From Chara braunii (taxonomy: Eukaryota > Streptophyta > Charophyceae > Charales > Characeae), in NCBI GenBank assembly GCA_003427395.1, contig BFEA01000418.1, forward strand, positions 703,502 through 755,567: a DNA stretch of 52,066 bases, read 5' to 3'. Positions 1 through 9,517 of the stretch are shown in pieces. A model generated the notes under the pieces. It had not been told where the DNA came from, ran no database searches, and worked only from the letters and a program-made list of their open reading frames with translations. The first letter of the stretch is position 1; each line of letters starts with the position of its first letter. Position numbers and translations under genes: made by a program.

Positions 1-182
1 TCTCAGGCTGATTTTGTTGGTCAGTCATTTGTAGATCACCCGTGGGGTCTGCGCAGGGTGGTGCACAAGTATGCGGTTCATCCATATGATCCTGGTCAGC
101 CATTTGCAAATCCCTCGTGGGGTCTACGCCATGTGGGATTAAATGCAGTCCAAGCAGATCATGTTTATATTTTTTTCTTTTC
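1..182. repeat. Diverged dispersed repeat, copy 1
   Basis: This stretch aligns by eye with 24150-24325. Both carry a run beginning GGTCAGT(C/T)ATTTG, then a GATCACCC or GGTCGCCC block, a GGTTCATCCA or GATTCATCCA block, and a second CAGATC or CAAATC block ending in CTACGC. Internally it repeats itself at about 75 bp (GGTCAGTCATTTG at about 20 and GGTCAGCCATTTG at about 95). No coding potential is evident. The window edge truncates it. Confidence 0.5.
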
Positions 183-190
183 ATAATGAA

Positions 191-395
191 TATATTGTCA
201 CATATCTATGAACTAAAAGAGCGCACTTCGCGAAACAAACGGTAAAAATAGAAAAAAAATCACCACCCACAGGAGGGGCACACTGAAACCATATATTTCT
301 CTCATTCTTCTTTTAACAATCCCCTCACCGTGCCTCTCACGTACAACGCGCGCCACGTTGATGAAGTTGAGCACGCGCTGCCCGCAGTAAGAATT
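191..395. repeat. Dispersed repeat family R1, copy 1
   Basis: It begins TATATTGTCACAT, continues through an AAAGAGCGCACTT block and ends near CTCACGTACAACG plus GATGAAGTTGAGCACG. Copies of the same order lie at 22945-23140 and 35908-36105 in the same orientation. Shorter matches to the first block occur at 12848-12880 and 35041-35065. The family is not identified; it could be a degraded LTR or a MITE. Confidence 0.6.
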
Positions 396-396
396 A

Positions 397-604
397 CCTT
401 TACCACTCGAGGAATAAAGCTAGGTTACCAAATGTCTGATTGTCGAATGTCTCAGTCGGACTTCCTGGACTCGAGTCGTCTGGGATCCTGAACAACTAGA
501 TTTGTGCAATCGACTGGGGCCACATGTCCCGTTTTGGTACCGAAGCCCCACGCTCGCCTAGGGGACCCCCCAAAAAAATTATGAGGTGAAAAAAAGAGGG
601 TTTA
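397..604. other. Non-coding spacer
   Basis: I see no gene, RNA or clear repeat here apart from purine-rich runs near 570-600. Confidence 0.5.
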
Positions 605-1332
605 ATGGGGCCTAATGGGCACACATTGCCACATGGGAATCCTTCAACAATTGCAGCACTTGCAACTGCTGAAAAGTTCTGCAGCTGCAGAAGCACAGCA
701 CCTGAACCTGTTTTTGCAGCTGCGGCCGCAGCACTTGCTGCACCGGCTGTTGCAGCTGCGGCCGCAGCACTTGTTGCACCGTGTGTTGCAGCTGCATCTG
801 CTTCAGTTGCTGCAGCTGCAACAAAGTGCTGAAGTTGCAGCAACAGCTGCACCAGCTGTCGCAGCTGCAGCACTTCTCACACACACTTCATGTTGCTTGC
901 TATAGAGATCAAACCGTTGCATTGTTGCATTGTGTCAACTCAAGTGTTTTCGTTGCCTACAATAGGACGAAAGTTGCTTCGATTTTGGGTCTGCAGCTGC
1001 AGAACTTGTTGCAGCTGCAGCTGCACCAACTGCTGCAGCAGCAACAGCACCTGCAACTGCTTTTGCAGCTGCGGCCGCATCACGTGTTGCACTGGCTGTT
1101 GCAGCTGCATCTGCTTCAATTACTGCAGCTGCAACGAAAGTGCTAGAGTTGCAGCAACAGGCACCTGCTGTTGCAGCTGCAACAAGTGCAGCTGTGGCAA
1201 CAGCTGCTGTCACACCTTCAGCACTTTTCATACACACTTCGTGTTGCTTGCTATAGAGGTCAAACCGTTGCATTGTTGGATTGTGTCAACTCAAGTGTTT
1301 TCGTTGTCTGTAAAGCTGCTTCAATTTTGGAT
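605..1332. repeat. GCA/GCT-rich tandem repeat block
   Basis: The block is dominated by GCAGCTGCA and GTTGCAGCTGC permutations, so all frames give open poly-Ala, poly-Leu/Gln or poly-Cys/Ser translations that I do not regard as genes. A unique segment starting GTTGCTTGCTATAGAG occurs twice (892 and 1243), so the block holds a tandem duplication of about 351 bp. It ends 53 bases before the 5' LTR of element A. Confidence 0.7.
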
Positions 1333-1385
1333 CTACTCATCTGCATGGAATAGGGGCTGTTGTGGTGGAATAGGGGCAGACCCAG

Positions 1386-1773
1386 TGCGAGGCTCAAGGC
1401 CTCGATCTGCCCTACTGGGCCCTATTTTCTGTGTGGGTGATACGAGCGTGTGGGTGATACGAGAGACCTGCCTGGTGCTTGAGGCAAACGACATTGGCCG
1501 AGATCTGCTCGTACTTCGGGGAGCTGTCGACGTCATCAGCGGCATTGTAGATAGGATAGATAGGATCTGCCATTGTAGTCTGGGCGCCGACATTGGTTCT
1601 TTGTTGATGATGATGAGTCTACTCGAACATTGTCACTTATGAGCTTTTGCTGCTCTCTTATTTGGTGTGACTCATGATGCAATTCTGCTTTTGGTTTGAG
1701 GTCCCGACTATCTGGTCTCATATGTATGATGCTGTTTGGTTTCTGAAGTTTGCTATCGCTCATATTCCTTGCA
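1386..1773 (+). repeat. 5' LTR of element A
   Basis: It starts TGCGAGGCTCAAGG and ends TTCCTTGCA, immediately before the primer-binding site. It matches the 3' LTR (9518-10447) at both ends, including GACATTGG or GGCATTGG, GGGGAGCTGTCGACGTCATC and CATATGTATGATGCTG. At 388 bp it is much shorter than its partner because it lacks the 538 bp found at 9565-10102 and a short GCCAGATGGGAT segment. It carries a small tandem duplication of GTGTGGGTGATACGAG at 1433-1465. No clear TATA box was seen. Confidence 0.88.
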
Positions 1774-1776
1774 ATT

Positions 1777-1788
1777 TGGTATCAGAGC
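1777..1788 (+). other. Primer-binding site, tRNA-iMet type
   Basis: TGGTATCAGAGC lies three bases after the 5' LTR. This is the standard plant LTR-retrotransposon primer site complementary to the 3' end of initiator methionine tRNA, where minus-strand cDNA synthesis starts. Confidence 0.92.
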
Positions 1789-3048
1789 TGTGGTACGGAG
1801 CGCTCATCTGGCGCTTGTCTTCTGCCTATGCGGTACATGCATGCGCTCTGCTAAGCGAGTGGCAGCAGGGAGTGTGTAGTGAGGATGGCGAAGGCAAGCA
1901 GGCGACCCAGGTGGAGAGGGGTTCGCCAGGAAGGCTTAAGTGGTGAATTTTGGGTGTTCGCAGTGCGATGAGAACTATCTAATGTGCGATTGATGATGAG
2001 GTGGAACGGCAGTGTAATGTGGGTTGTGCCGAAGCAGCGATTGGTCATCACAATCGGCATCGGGTCATCTGGTGAGAATATATGTGGTTGGGGGCAGCTA
2101 TTTTGAGGTACATTGCACCTAACCTTATCTACCCTCTTCGACACTTCTTACCGTGAGGATGTGTTCTGTCTCGAGAGTCCTCTCATGTGAGAAGTTGAGT
2201 GCGCTCAACCTTGAGAGTCGTCAGTGTTCACGTGGAGCATCTGGAAGGAGAGGGCGGTGCTATCTGAAGGGCCCTGGACGAAGCACTGGGTCACGGTCAC
2301 CATGCCAACCCACCGGGAGTAGAGCACGCATGCTTTGCTGCTTTGTCCTTTGTCTGCTCGCTGTGCTATAGATGGATTCTGAGGGGCAGGCCAGCCCTAT
2401 GGGAAAGATGAGTACCAGACGTCTATAAATAAGTAGCGGTGGGGACCTTTCATTGGCTGTGATCGTCGTCCTGTTTGCGATGTTAAATAATTCCTGAGGA
2501 CTTCGGGGGCCGTCCATAAAAACGCCTCCTGATCAGCTAATCGGTCGGTGTAAGGCTTGCTGCACGCGAGGATAAATATGGTGCAGGGATGGCCAGCTCA
2601 GTAGGACTCGGGGCACAGGGGTGGGCCGTGTGCACATTTAGACACGCACGCTATTCCAGATTGCTCAGGGACGTTGACAACAAGAGACATTCAGGAAGAA
2701 CTGACGGAGGGGTAGATTACAGGTGATAAGTTTGGGAAAGATTCCATCCTGCAAACAGCCAATCAAATGATTCTGTTTTTATTTTGACTAGTTAGATGTA
2801 CAGCCATTAACATCTGACAGACAACATAGTTAGAATTGTTTCCTGTTCATTGTGCTTTCTGTTTGCGAACTAGTCGAAGACAAAACAGTTTCGTTTGTAG
2901 GAATCTGAACTTACCTGTTGGACCCAAATGTATATACTCTGATTTAGCCACCGATTAATTATTTAATTATTTTAAATCGGTCTGTGCACTACGCTGCGGT
3001 GGGCATCAAAGAGTGACCTAGTGCAGATTGTGTATAGTTTTGTAGCTT
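1789..3048 (+). other. Untranslated leader of element A
   Basis: About 1.26 kb between primer site and gag has no convincing coding region. The block at about 2459-2550 resembles 44357-44440 in element C, sharing GATCGT, CGTCCT, GCGA(T/C)GTTAA, CTGAGGA and CTCCTGATCAGC. The palindrome CTGATCAG is conserved in both. A packaging or dimerisation role is speculation. The leader ends in an AT-rich stretch (2945-2975). Confidence 0.6.
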
Positions 3049-3735
3049 ATGAGCGACAGGGATACCACTAGCAAGGACGACAGGATCTTGCGATCGGCTA
3101 GACGCCCGATAGCCCACTTGGCCTTAGGACCAGAGGGTGACCGGTTATTGTTCCGCCGGCTTAGGGAGAGGCAACAGCAGCAGCGGACAGCTAGGGCAGC
3201 AGAGGCCAGCAGGGCGTTCGCAAGCGAAGCCGCTGCTTCAGCAGCCATGGCAACTGCTGCGCAGCAGAGTTCCCAGGCCAGCAGTTCAAGGACCGTGAGG
3301 TCAACGGTTGCACAGACCTTGAGTCAGTCCACTGGCGTAATGGCAAGCCAGCCAATAGTGTTCACCCCTGAAGAGGTCGCCATACAGCAGCCAGCACTGC
3401 AAGAGGCACAGTTACAAAAGGCTCTAGGAGAGATAAAGGCAGAGAAAGAGAAGATGATTAGAAGAAGAGCCAGGTTACAGCGGAGATAAGCGAACATTAG
3501 CGAGTTAGAGGGGATGGATCTGACACGCATGGATGATGATATGAGGACTCTGCGTGCAGTCCTGCGACACGTAGTAGAAATGCAGGACCACCAGACGACT
3601 CTCTTATAGGACATCTAGCAGAGTCTGGCTGTATTAGTTGGGCGAGCGCAGACAGCTCCATCGCTGTCCGGGTCCCGTGCCTGGCCCGTTGTACATCCTC
3701 CTTTTGTCCCACCGGTGACTGGCGTATCCCCATAA
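3049..3735 (+). pseudogene. gag: Gag N-terminal region of element A (coiled coil)
   Basis: The open part (3049-3489, 146 residues) starts MSDRDTTSKDD and is followed by an Arg/Gln/Ala-rich helical segment (about residues 38-75) and a Lys/Glu-rich helix near its end. This fits the coiled-coil N-terminus seen in many plant gypsy Gag proteins. The same frame goes on past TAA at 3487 as a charged helical sequence, then meets TAG at 3607, TAG at 3616 and TAA at 3733. Each differs by one C-to-T change from a glutamine codon. The next Gag portion lies in another frame, so at least one indel exists. The ATG at 3049 is the first in this frame with sensible continuation. Confidence 0.65.
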
Positions 3736-3799
3736 GTCTCTCCAGCATTCGGTCCAAGCCGCTTCCCTAGGTATGCCGCTAACAGGAGGGTTCTCAGCA

Positions 3800-5008
3800 G
3801 GTCCTAGTGTACAGGTTCCTGTACAGTCAGTGTATTCCTTACCTCCGTCGCAGCTTGCCGTAACCGGGCTACCTGCTGTCTCGCAGCCTGCACACCCGCA
3901 GGGTACACAGCCCTAGCAGCAGATAGTGCAGCAGTCTAGTCCCCAAGGTCCATAGCCTGGAGTGGGACAGGTACCCGGACAAACCCAGCGGGTTCCAAAG
4001 ACGACCGTCTCCTCTCTTAAACCCTTTTCAAGGGACAAGAGGGGTGAAGACCTCGACACATGGTTGAGGTCAGCGCCAGTCTATGTCAAGTGTAAACTGA
4101 CCTTGCCGCACGAGGAAGTGCTTCTGGTTGCCTCCTATTTAGAGGGAAGTGCAGCAGGATGGTTGATTGGTTTAGTGCAGCTACAGGGATATGATCACGA
4201 CTTCCACACTTGGATAGTTAACCAGAAACTGGACGACTTCCTCCAGCAAGTGGAGGATAGGTCGCATGATCCTCACGAGGCTCAAAAGGCCACAGATGCG
4301 ATCCTAACTCTGAACAACAGGCAGTTCAAGTCAGTAAAGGAGGCCACGAACGCAGTAGAGCGTCTGATCTTTGTTCCTGGAGTGCGCTACGACCCCCAGG
4401 TTTTACTCACCTCATACCTGAGATGCTTTCCTTTTCCTCTCAGGAATCAGTTGGCAGGTGAGGCCAACATCAACATGCACAACTTCCCCTCGTTCAACAA
4501 GAAGGCCCTGAACCTAGAAGCAAAGATAAGGCATGGACATACACCCACGACGGACGGAAGGAAGAAGTCACTGCCTCCCAACTGGAAGGCGAAGGGTCAC
4601 ATCATGTTCGTCAATAACGATGGTTCTACCATCGAGTTAGAAGACGACTTCCAAGCGGGAGCGGGTTCAAAGGCGGGCAGCGTAGAGGTTTCAGGGGGTG
4701 GAACAGCCGCTGCCACTGTCCAAAAAGGTAAGGCGACTGGTAGACGTCGTGGAGGTTCCTGGTCTAGGAGTCAAGTCGACCCTAACGCTCCTCCATGGGA
4801 GAAAGCGGGTCTCACAGAGGACCGGTACACCAAGCAGGCCTGTATTCGTTGTGGTCAATATGGCCACAACCAATTTAAGTGCCGCAACAAGAAGGTGACC
4901 GAAAAGATCCCGCCTACTATGGGGCAGGCATTGGGATCCTCCGCTCCCGTAGGTAGCAATGTGGCCAGCAGTTCTGGCACTGCTCCGAGAAACACGTCGG
5001 GTCAATAG
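3800..5008 (+). pseudogene. gag: Gag capsid and nucleocapsid of element A
   Basis: The main open stretch (3962-5008) encodes 348 residues. About residues 15-210 have the helical retrotransposon-gag character (LDTWLRSAPVYV, LEGSAAGWLIGL). A CCHC zinc knuckle, C-x2-C-x4-H-x4-C, sits at residues 294-307 (4841-4882) after a basic linker rich in Arg and Gly. Capsid forms the cytoplasmic particle and the knuckle binds the element RNA. The same frame extends upstream to about 3800 as Pro/Gln-rich sequence interrupted by TAG at 3914 and 3953, both in Gln-rich context. It ends at TAG 5006, with further TAGs at 5012 and 5015 before the protease in the same frame. The ATG at 3962 is only the first after a stop, not a biological start. 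Confidence 0.82.
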
Positions 5009-5017
5009 GAATAGTAG

Positions 5018-5638
5018 TTGTTCCTGCTAGGGTCGAGGTGGTGGACACACCCCCACCATCTCGAGAGATGGCCCAAGCTACTGACTCCATCGTCGTCCCG
5101 CAAACTAGCAATCCTCTGTTCGCTAAATGTGTTCGAGTCGTTAGAGGAGCTAAAGGAGGAGTGGTCTAGATCGAATCCGCTAGCTTCTTGGACGGCCATG
5201 GCCAAAGCCCCAAAGGGTGCGTTGTTCGTTGGCGAGGTTGTCATTGGCAGCCATACGCCCGGGGCCTATTATGACACTTGCTCGACGCGAAACTTCATTA
5301 GTCGCGCGTTCATTGAGAGGTTGCGCTTAGAGGAGCAAGTGCAGCGCCTGAGTCGACCTGTGGAGTCGACCTTCGCCAACAAACAGCGCATGGTAATCAG
5401 CGACTACCTCAAAGACATTGAGTGTCTTTTCCCATACTTTGGAGGGGAACTGAGCCATCGAGTCTCGTTCCTAGTCAGCGATGATCTCCCTATGCATATC
5501 TTGTTAGGTATGTACTACCTCACGGTTGCACAGCCCCAGTTTGAGAGGGATCGAAAAGTGGTCAAACACACTTCGTCCGAAGGGGGGACCGCCAGATTAC
5601 GCAAGTTCAAGGCTGGTAGTCTGATCGAGTCCTGTTGA
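5018..5638 (+). pseudogene. pro: Aspartic protease of element A, altered active site
   Basis: This 206-residue stretch lies in the same frame as Gag and RT. The retropepsin core is at about residues 68-190: a strand leading to YYDTCSTRNFIS (Asp at residue 86), then a second half with HILLGMYYL near residue 165. Retropepsins need Asp-Ser/Thr-Gly; here the glycine is cysteine, so activity is doubtful. The enzyme would normally cut the Gag-Pol polyprotein. It is bounded by stops at 5015 and 5636. Confidence 0.8.
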
Positions 5639-5728
5639 TGCATGTGTGCAGCCGCATTCTATAACTATTATAAGCAAAATCTGGAGAAGGGTATGTAATT
5701 AGTTTACATCTCTGCAAAGGGTGAGCCG

Positions 5729-6700
5729 GTGAAAACGCCTCCAGAGATGGAGGGAGTGGTCGCTAGGTACCCTGATCTATTTGAAGAGTCGAAAGGGGTT
5801 GTAGAGAGAGAGGTCGTCCACGCGAAAGAGATTATCCCAAGGTCTAGCATTCCGAAGGGTAGAATCTATCGGATGTCTCCAGGTGAGCTCGATGAGCTTC
5901 GCCGACAACTCAAGAATCTCATAGACAAGGGTTGGATCCAGCCTAGTGTCTCCCCTTACAGATCGCCAGTCTTATTTGTACCGAAGAAGCGGGGACCCTT
6001 GAGGATGTGCATTGACTATAGGGGCCTCAATGCCATCACAATGAAAAACGTTGAACCCCTACCGTGCATCGACGACTTGTTGGATCGAGTGCAAGGGTGT
6101 CGGTACTATAGTAAGATAGATCTGAAGTCCGGGTACCATCAGATTGCAATACGGCCCAAGGACCAACACAAAACCGCATTCCAGACCAGGTACGGTCTAT
6201 ACGAGTTTGTGGTGATGCTTTTCAGCCTTCGCAATGCTCCTGGCACCTTTCAGCGCGCGATGAACCGGATATTTGATGACTACTTGGACAAGTTTGTCAT
6301 TGTGTGCCTCGTTGACATACTCATCTTTAGTAGGACTGTCGAGGAGCATGTAGCGCACTTAGATAAAGTCCTTAGCCTCCTCAAACAGCACCAGTTCAAG
6401 ATCCACCGGGATAATATCTCGGTCCTGAGATTTCCACAGGGTTTGAAGCCCGATGACGAGAAGGTGGCCAGCATTCGTGACTGGCCGCGTCCTCAGTCTG
6501 TGACTGAGATGAGGTCCTTCTTAAGGTTGTCAGGCTACTACCGCAACTTTGTTCAGAATTATAGTATAGTGGCCACCCCTTTGACAGACCTGACACACCT
6601 TGACACCCCATAGGAGTGGACAGACAGGTGTGAGGCTGCTTTCAAACAGCTAAAGCATGCGTTGACACACCATGAGGTCTTGAAACCTCCTAGATCCTAA
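5729..6700 (+). pseudogene. pol: Reverse transcriptase of element A, catalytic box mutated
   Basis: The 294-residue open frame carries a Ty3/gypsy RT: a fingers segment with LDELRRQL and KGWIQPS (residues 54-73), [12 protein letters not shown] (92-103), and motif A with Asp131 in [11 protein letters not shown]. The usual YxDD box reads CLVD at residues 193-196, so the first catalytic Asp is Val and the Tyr is Cys. The PFGL motif is also changed. Shortly after, a segment normally holding KCEF and YLGH is missing, so the frame jumps to GLKPDDEKVASIRDWP. The thumb ends at TAG 6611. The enzyme would copy RNA to cDNA in the particle; this copy should be dead. Confidence 0.9.
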
Positions 6701-7137
6701 TAAACCTTTCGTTGTGACTACGGATGCCAGCCAATATGGCATTGGTGCCGTACTTGCGCAGCAGGACGGGAAGAAGTTGAGGCCGGTAGAGTACATGTCC
6801 AAAAAGATGCCCTCTCAAAAGTTGGCCAAGTCTACCTATGAGAAGGAGCTCTATGCGATCTACAAAGCGCTAACCCATTGGAGGCACTACCTCCTAGGTC
6901 GTTTCTTCTATGTAAAGACTGATCATCATACCCTGAGATGGATGAAGACTCAACCAGCACTCTCCAACGCTCTTAAGCGTTGGATTGAAGTCGTTGAGCA
7001 GTATGACTTCGAACCCCGGTACATCAAGGGGGAGTACAACAAGGTTGCTGATGCGCTGTCTCGTAGACCAGATTTTCTCGATGCGCTGGTCACTGAATTT
7101 GGGCTTGCGGACGATGTTACTTAGTCTTTGGTGGAAG
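6701..7137 (+). pseudogene. pol: RNase H domain of element A
   Basis: The open part is 6714-7124 (136 residues), in a different frame from RT, so an indel lies between 6611 and 6714. The domain begins with VTTDASQYGIGAVLAQ. The four metal-binding acidic residues expected of Ty3-type RNase H are visible: Asp4, Glu45 (in YEKEL), Asp70 (in KTDHHTL) and Asp113 (in VADALSRR). It would degrade RNA in the RNA-DNA hybrid. The frame ends at TAG 7122 and coding resemblance stops at the nested insertion at 7138. Confidence 0.88.
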
Positions 7138-7903
7138 CATACTTGCAACCGCACGAGCCGCACATTCGTGCGGAGTTCCGTGCGGGGGGTGCCTGTGTTG
7201 AATCGTGCAGCTTTTCATTTTTATTATTATTTTTTAAATTTTTTGGGGAGGGGGAACGGGGGGGTGTATGACAGGAAGATGGGGATATGGCGAGGAGAGG
7301 GGGATATGGAGAGGAGGAGGAGGATGTGGACTGAAGAGGACGAGGAGGAGGATGTGGATTGAGGAGGACGAGGAGGATAGCGAGGACGACTAGGAGTCAT
7401 CGAGATGGGGGGAGGAGAAGAGATGGACGGAGGGAAAAGAGGAAGGGCAGGAGGAGGAGGACGAGCGGAAGGAAGAGGAAACATGGACGACAAGGAAGGG
7501 GAGGACATGAGGAAGTGGAGAACATGAGGAAGGGAAGGAGACGTGAAGGCATGGAAGATGAGGAAGTATGAGGAGGAGGAGACAAGGAGGATGAGAAAGA
7601 GCACGAGGAGGAGGAAAAACTTGAGGAGGACGAGTCGAAGGAGATGAAAAGGAGAAGGGAAGAGGAGACTTGGAGGATGAGGAAGGGAGGAGGAGCAGGG
7701 TGAGGCAGCACTCCTGCAAAAAAAATATCATCTCGTTTGTAATTTTGGCGGGGGGCCTCAAACGCACCATCTCGAACCTGGCCTTTTTTTTTCTGAGGGG
7801 GGTGACGGGTCGTTCGCCGCACACGTCGTGCGCCGCACGGGATCGGTTGGGCGCGTGCGCCGCATGTAGGGAACCGCCCGCACGACGTGCGCTTGCAAGT
7901 ATG
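7138..7903. mobile_element. Nested 766-bp non-autonomous DNA transposon, hAT-like
   Basis: It interrupts pol between RNase H and integrase. Its first 18 bases, CATACTTGCAACCGCACG, match the reverse complement of its last 18 at 17 positions. The 8-bp direct repeat GGTGGAAG flanks it exactly (7130-7137 and 7904-7911). Counting one repeat copy, the retrotransposon coding frame resumes correctly across the site, which strongly supports an insertion. Subterminal regions are rich in GTGCGG or CCGCAC motifs. The interior (7240-7720) is GA-rich low complexity with no transposase. An 8-bp duplication fits hAT elements best, but the CATAC ends are not the typical CA(G)GG, so the family call is tentative. 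Confidence 0.82.
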
Positions 7904-8467
7904 GGTGGAAGCCTATTGCAAGGACCCATTCATGTCAGAGATCATACGCAGACTCGAGGCGAAGGATAAGCTACGTGTGAAGAGTTTGAATTGATCAATG
8001 GCCTGCTGTTCCTTGAGAAGGCCGGGAATAAACGTCTTTGTGTGCCTAATCGGGAGTCTTTGCATAGTTTATTTTTAGGAGGGTGTCATGATGCCACCGA
8101 ACATTTTGGGTATAAAAAAACTGCAGCAAATTTGTTGCAGCGGTTCACATGGCCCACGATGATGAGAGATGGAAAACTGTATGTTGAGACTTGTCAAGTT
8201 TGTCAACGTGACAAGCCCCGGACACAAGCTCCTCTCGGGTTTCTCAAGCCCCTTCCCATTCCGGAAAGACCTGGTAAAAGCTTGTCCATGGATTTCATGG
8301 ATACGCTAGTCACCAGCAAAAGTGGCATAAGGTACATCTACGTCATCGTGGATAGATTTAGTAAGTATGCTAGATTAGTAGCTATGCCAGAAACAACAAA
8401 GACCGAGTACGTGATCAGACTATTTAAGGAAAACTGGGTCGAGACTTTGGCCTTCCGAAGTCTATGA
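7904..8467 (+). pseudogene. pol: Integrase N-terminal and start of core, element A
   Basis: Coding resumes right after the nested element and continues to 8467; from 7991 on it is 158 open residues. A TGA-like break occurs near 7969 and the frame shifts slightly. Counting from the Met at 7991, the HHCC zinc domain uses His33, His38, Cys68 and Cys71 (H-x4-H-x29-C-x2-C). The first catalytic Asp of the DDE core is Asp101 in MDFMD. Integrase would insert the cDNA into host chromatin. A frameshift at about 8465 separates this from the rest of the core. Confidence 0.85.
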
Positions 8468-8817
8468 TAAGCGACAGGGATGTCCGATTCACCAATGATC
8501 TGTGGAAGTCCGCAGCTGCCGAACACGGAACGCAGCTGCAGATGACATATGGAAACCATCCGGAGGCAAATGGAGAGGCCGAACAGATGAACCGCGTTGT
8601 TCAACACTTGTTGAGGCATTACATTAAGCCTAATCAAGTGGACTGGAATGAGAATCTCGCTCTCATCGCCAACCTGTACAACAACGCAGTTCATAGTACT
8701 ACGGGAGTAAGTCCTAACAGCCTACTACTAACGTTCAAACCTATACTCCCTCTTGACTTTCTGCTACCTGACAATCAGCCCACTACTGCATCCAGGAACT
8801 TTGGAATTTGCTTATAG
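8464..8817 (+). pseudogene. pol: Integrase catalytic core, second part, element A
   Basis: The 117-residue stretch begins ISDRDVRFTND, which supplies the second catalytic Asp. The third acidic residue is Glu40 in the NGEAEQMNR segment, at the position of the conserved TDGQTE motif. A helix with HSTTGVSPNSLL follows, typical of gypsy integrases. It overlaps the preceding frame by four bases, so one small indel explains the break. It ends at 8817, where coding passes into yet another frame. Confidence 0.85.
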
Positions 8818-9481
8818 ATATGAGAAGCATATGCAGCAGGCAGTAGAACACATGCACAGAGCACAGGCGGCGATGATCGAATCTGAGAACAAACACCGCC
8901 GCCCATCTACATTTCAAGTAGTAGAAGACATGCACGGAGCACAGGTGGCGATGATCGAATCTAAGAACAAACACCGCCACCCAGCTACGTTTCAAATAGG
9001 GGACAGAGTCTGGGTCAAGGCTTCTGAACTGGGACAGGAACACGGGATCTCCCGTAAGCTCATGCCACAATATTTTGGACCACGGGAAGTTCTGGATGTA
9101 GTTGGGAATGAACCAAACGGGCCCTCATATGTTATTCGGATCCCTGGACACCTTCATACCTACCCTCTTTTTCACTCCTCTAAGCTGGCACCGTTCGAAG
9201 AAACCGATCAGTTTCCCACTCGTCGCTCAATGCTGCCCCCAACCATGGATGGAGAAGTCGACATCGACGACATTGTGGACCACAAGGAAACGACGGTTCC
9301 AAGACCAATAGGCAGGGGACGTCCTCTGAAACCGAAGCTGCAGTACCGAGTTCGGTTCAGACATCACACTGATCCAAAGGAGGATAGATGGTTCACACGG
9401 GAGGAACTGATGCAGACTGCACCACAGGTTGTCGCCCACTATGAGAAGTTGCTGCAGAAAGGAAAGCGCCAGATTGAATGA
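8818..9481 (+). pseudogene. pol: Integrase C-terminal domain with chromodomain-like tail, element A
   Basis: The open frame runs 8753-9481, but resemblance to gypsy integrase starts near 8818. Residue numbers are counted from 8753. A helix holding MIESENKHRR is present twice because of an in-frame 78-bp tandem duplication (8861 and 8939). Next comes the GDRVWVKASEL barrel segment (83-93), then FGPREVLDV and YPLFHSSKLAPF. Residues about 170-231 (VDIDDIVDHKE to WFTREELMQTAPQVVAHYEK) have the layout of a chromodomain, which in chromoviruses steers integration to marked chromatin. The stop at 9479 lies 25 bases before the polypurine tract, as expected. Confidence 0.85.
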
Positions 9482-9506
9482 ACTTCTCAGAGGACTAGCC
9501 AAGTAT

Positions 9507-9517
9507 GGAGGAGGGAA
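9507..9517 (+). other. Polypurine tract of element A
   Basis: GGAGGAGGGAA directly abuts the TG of the 3' LTR. Polypurine tracts prime plus-strand cDNA synthesis in LTR retrotransposons. Confidence 0.9.

Noticed and set aside
605-1273. Long Ala/Leu/Cys-rich open frames on both strands
   Set aside because: All frames are open because of GCA/GCT repeats; no start context, domain or splice structure supports a gene.
3487-7124. Alternative genetic code with TAG/TAA read as glutamine
   Set aside because: The host hydrolase exon uses CAA/CAG for Gln and appears to stop at TAG, and element decay by deamination explains the pattern.
7390-7929. Ser/Pro-rich minus-strand frames of 140-180 codons
   Set aside because: They lie in the GA-rich interior of the nested DNA element; the strand-wise purine bias keeps frames open.
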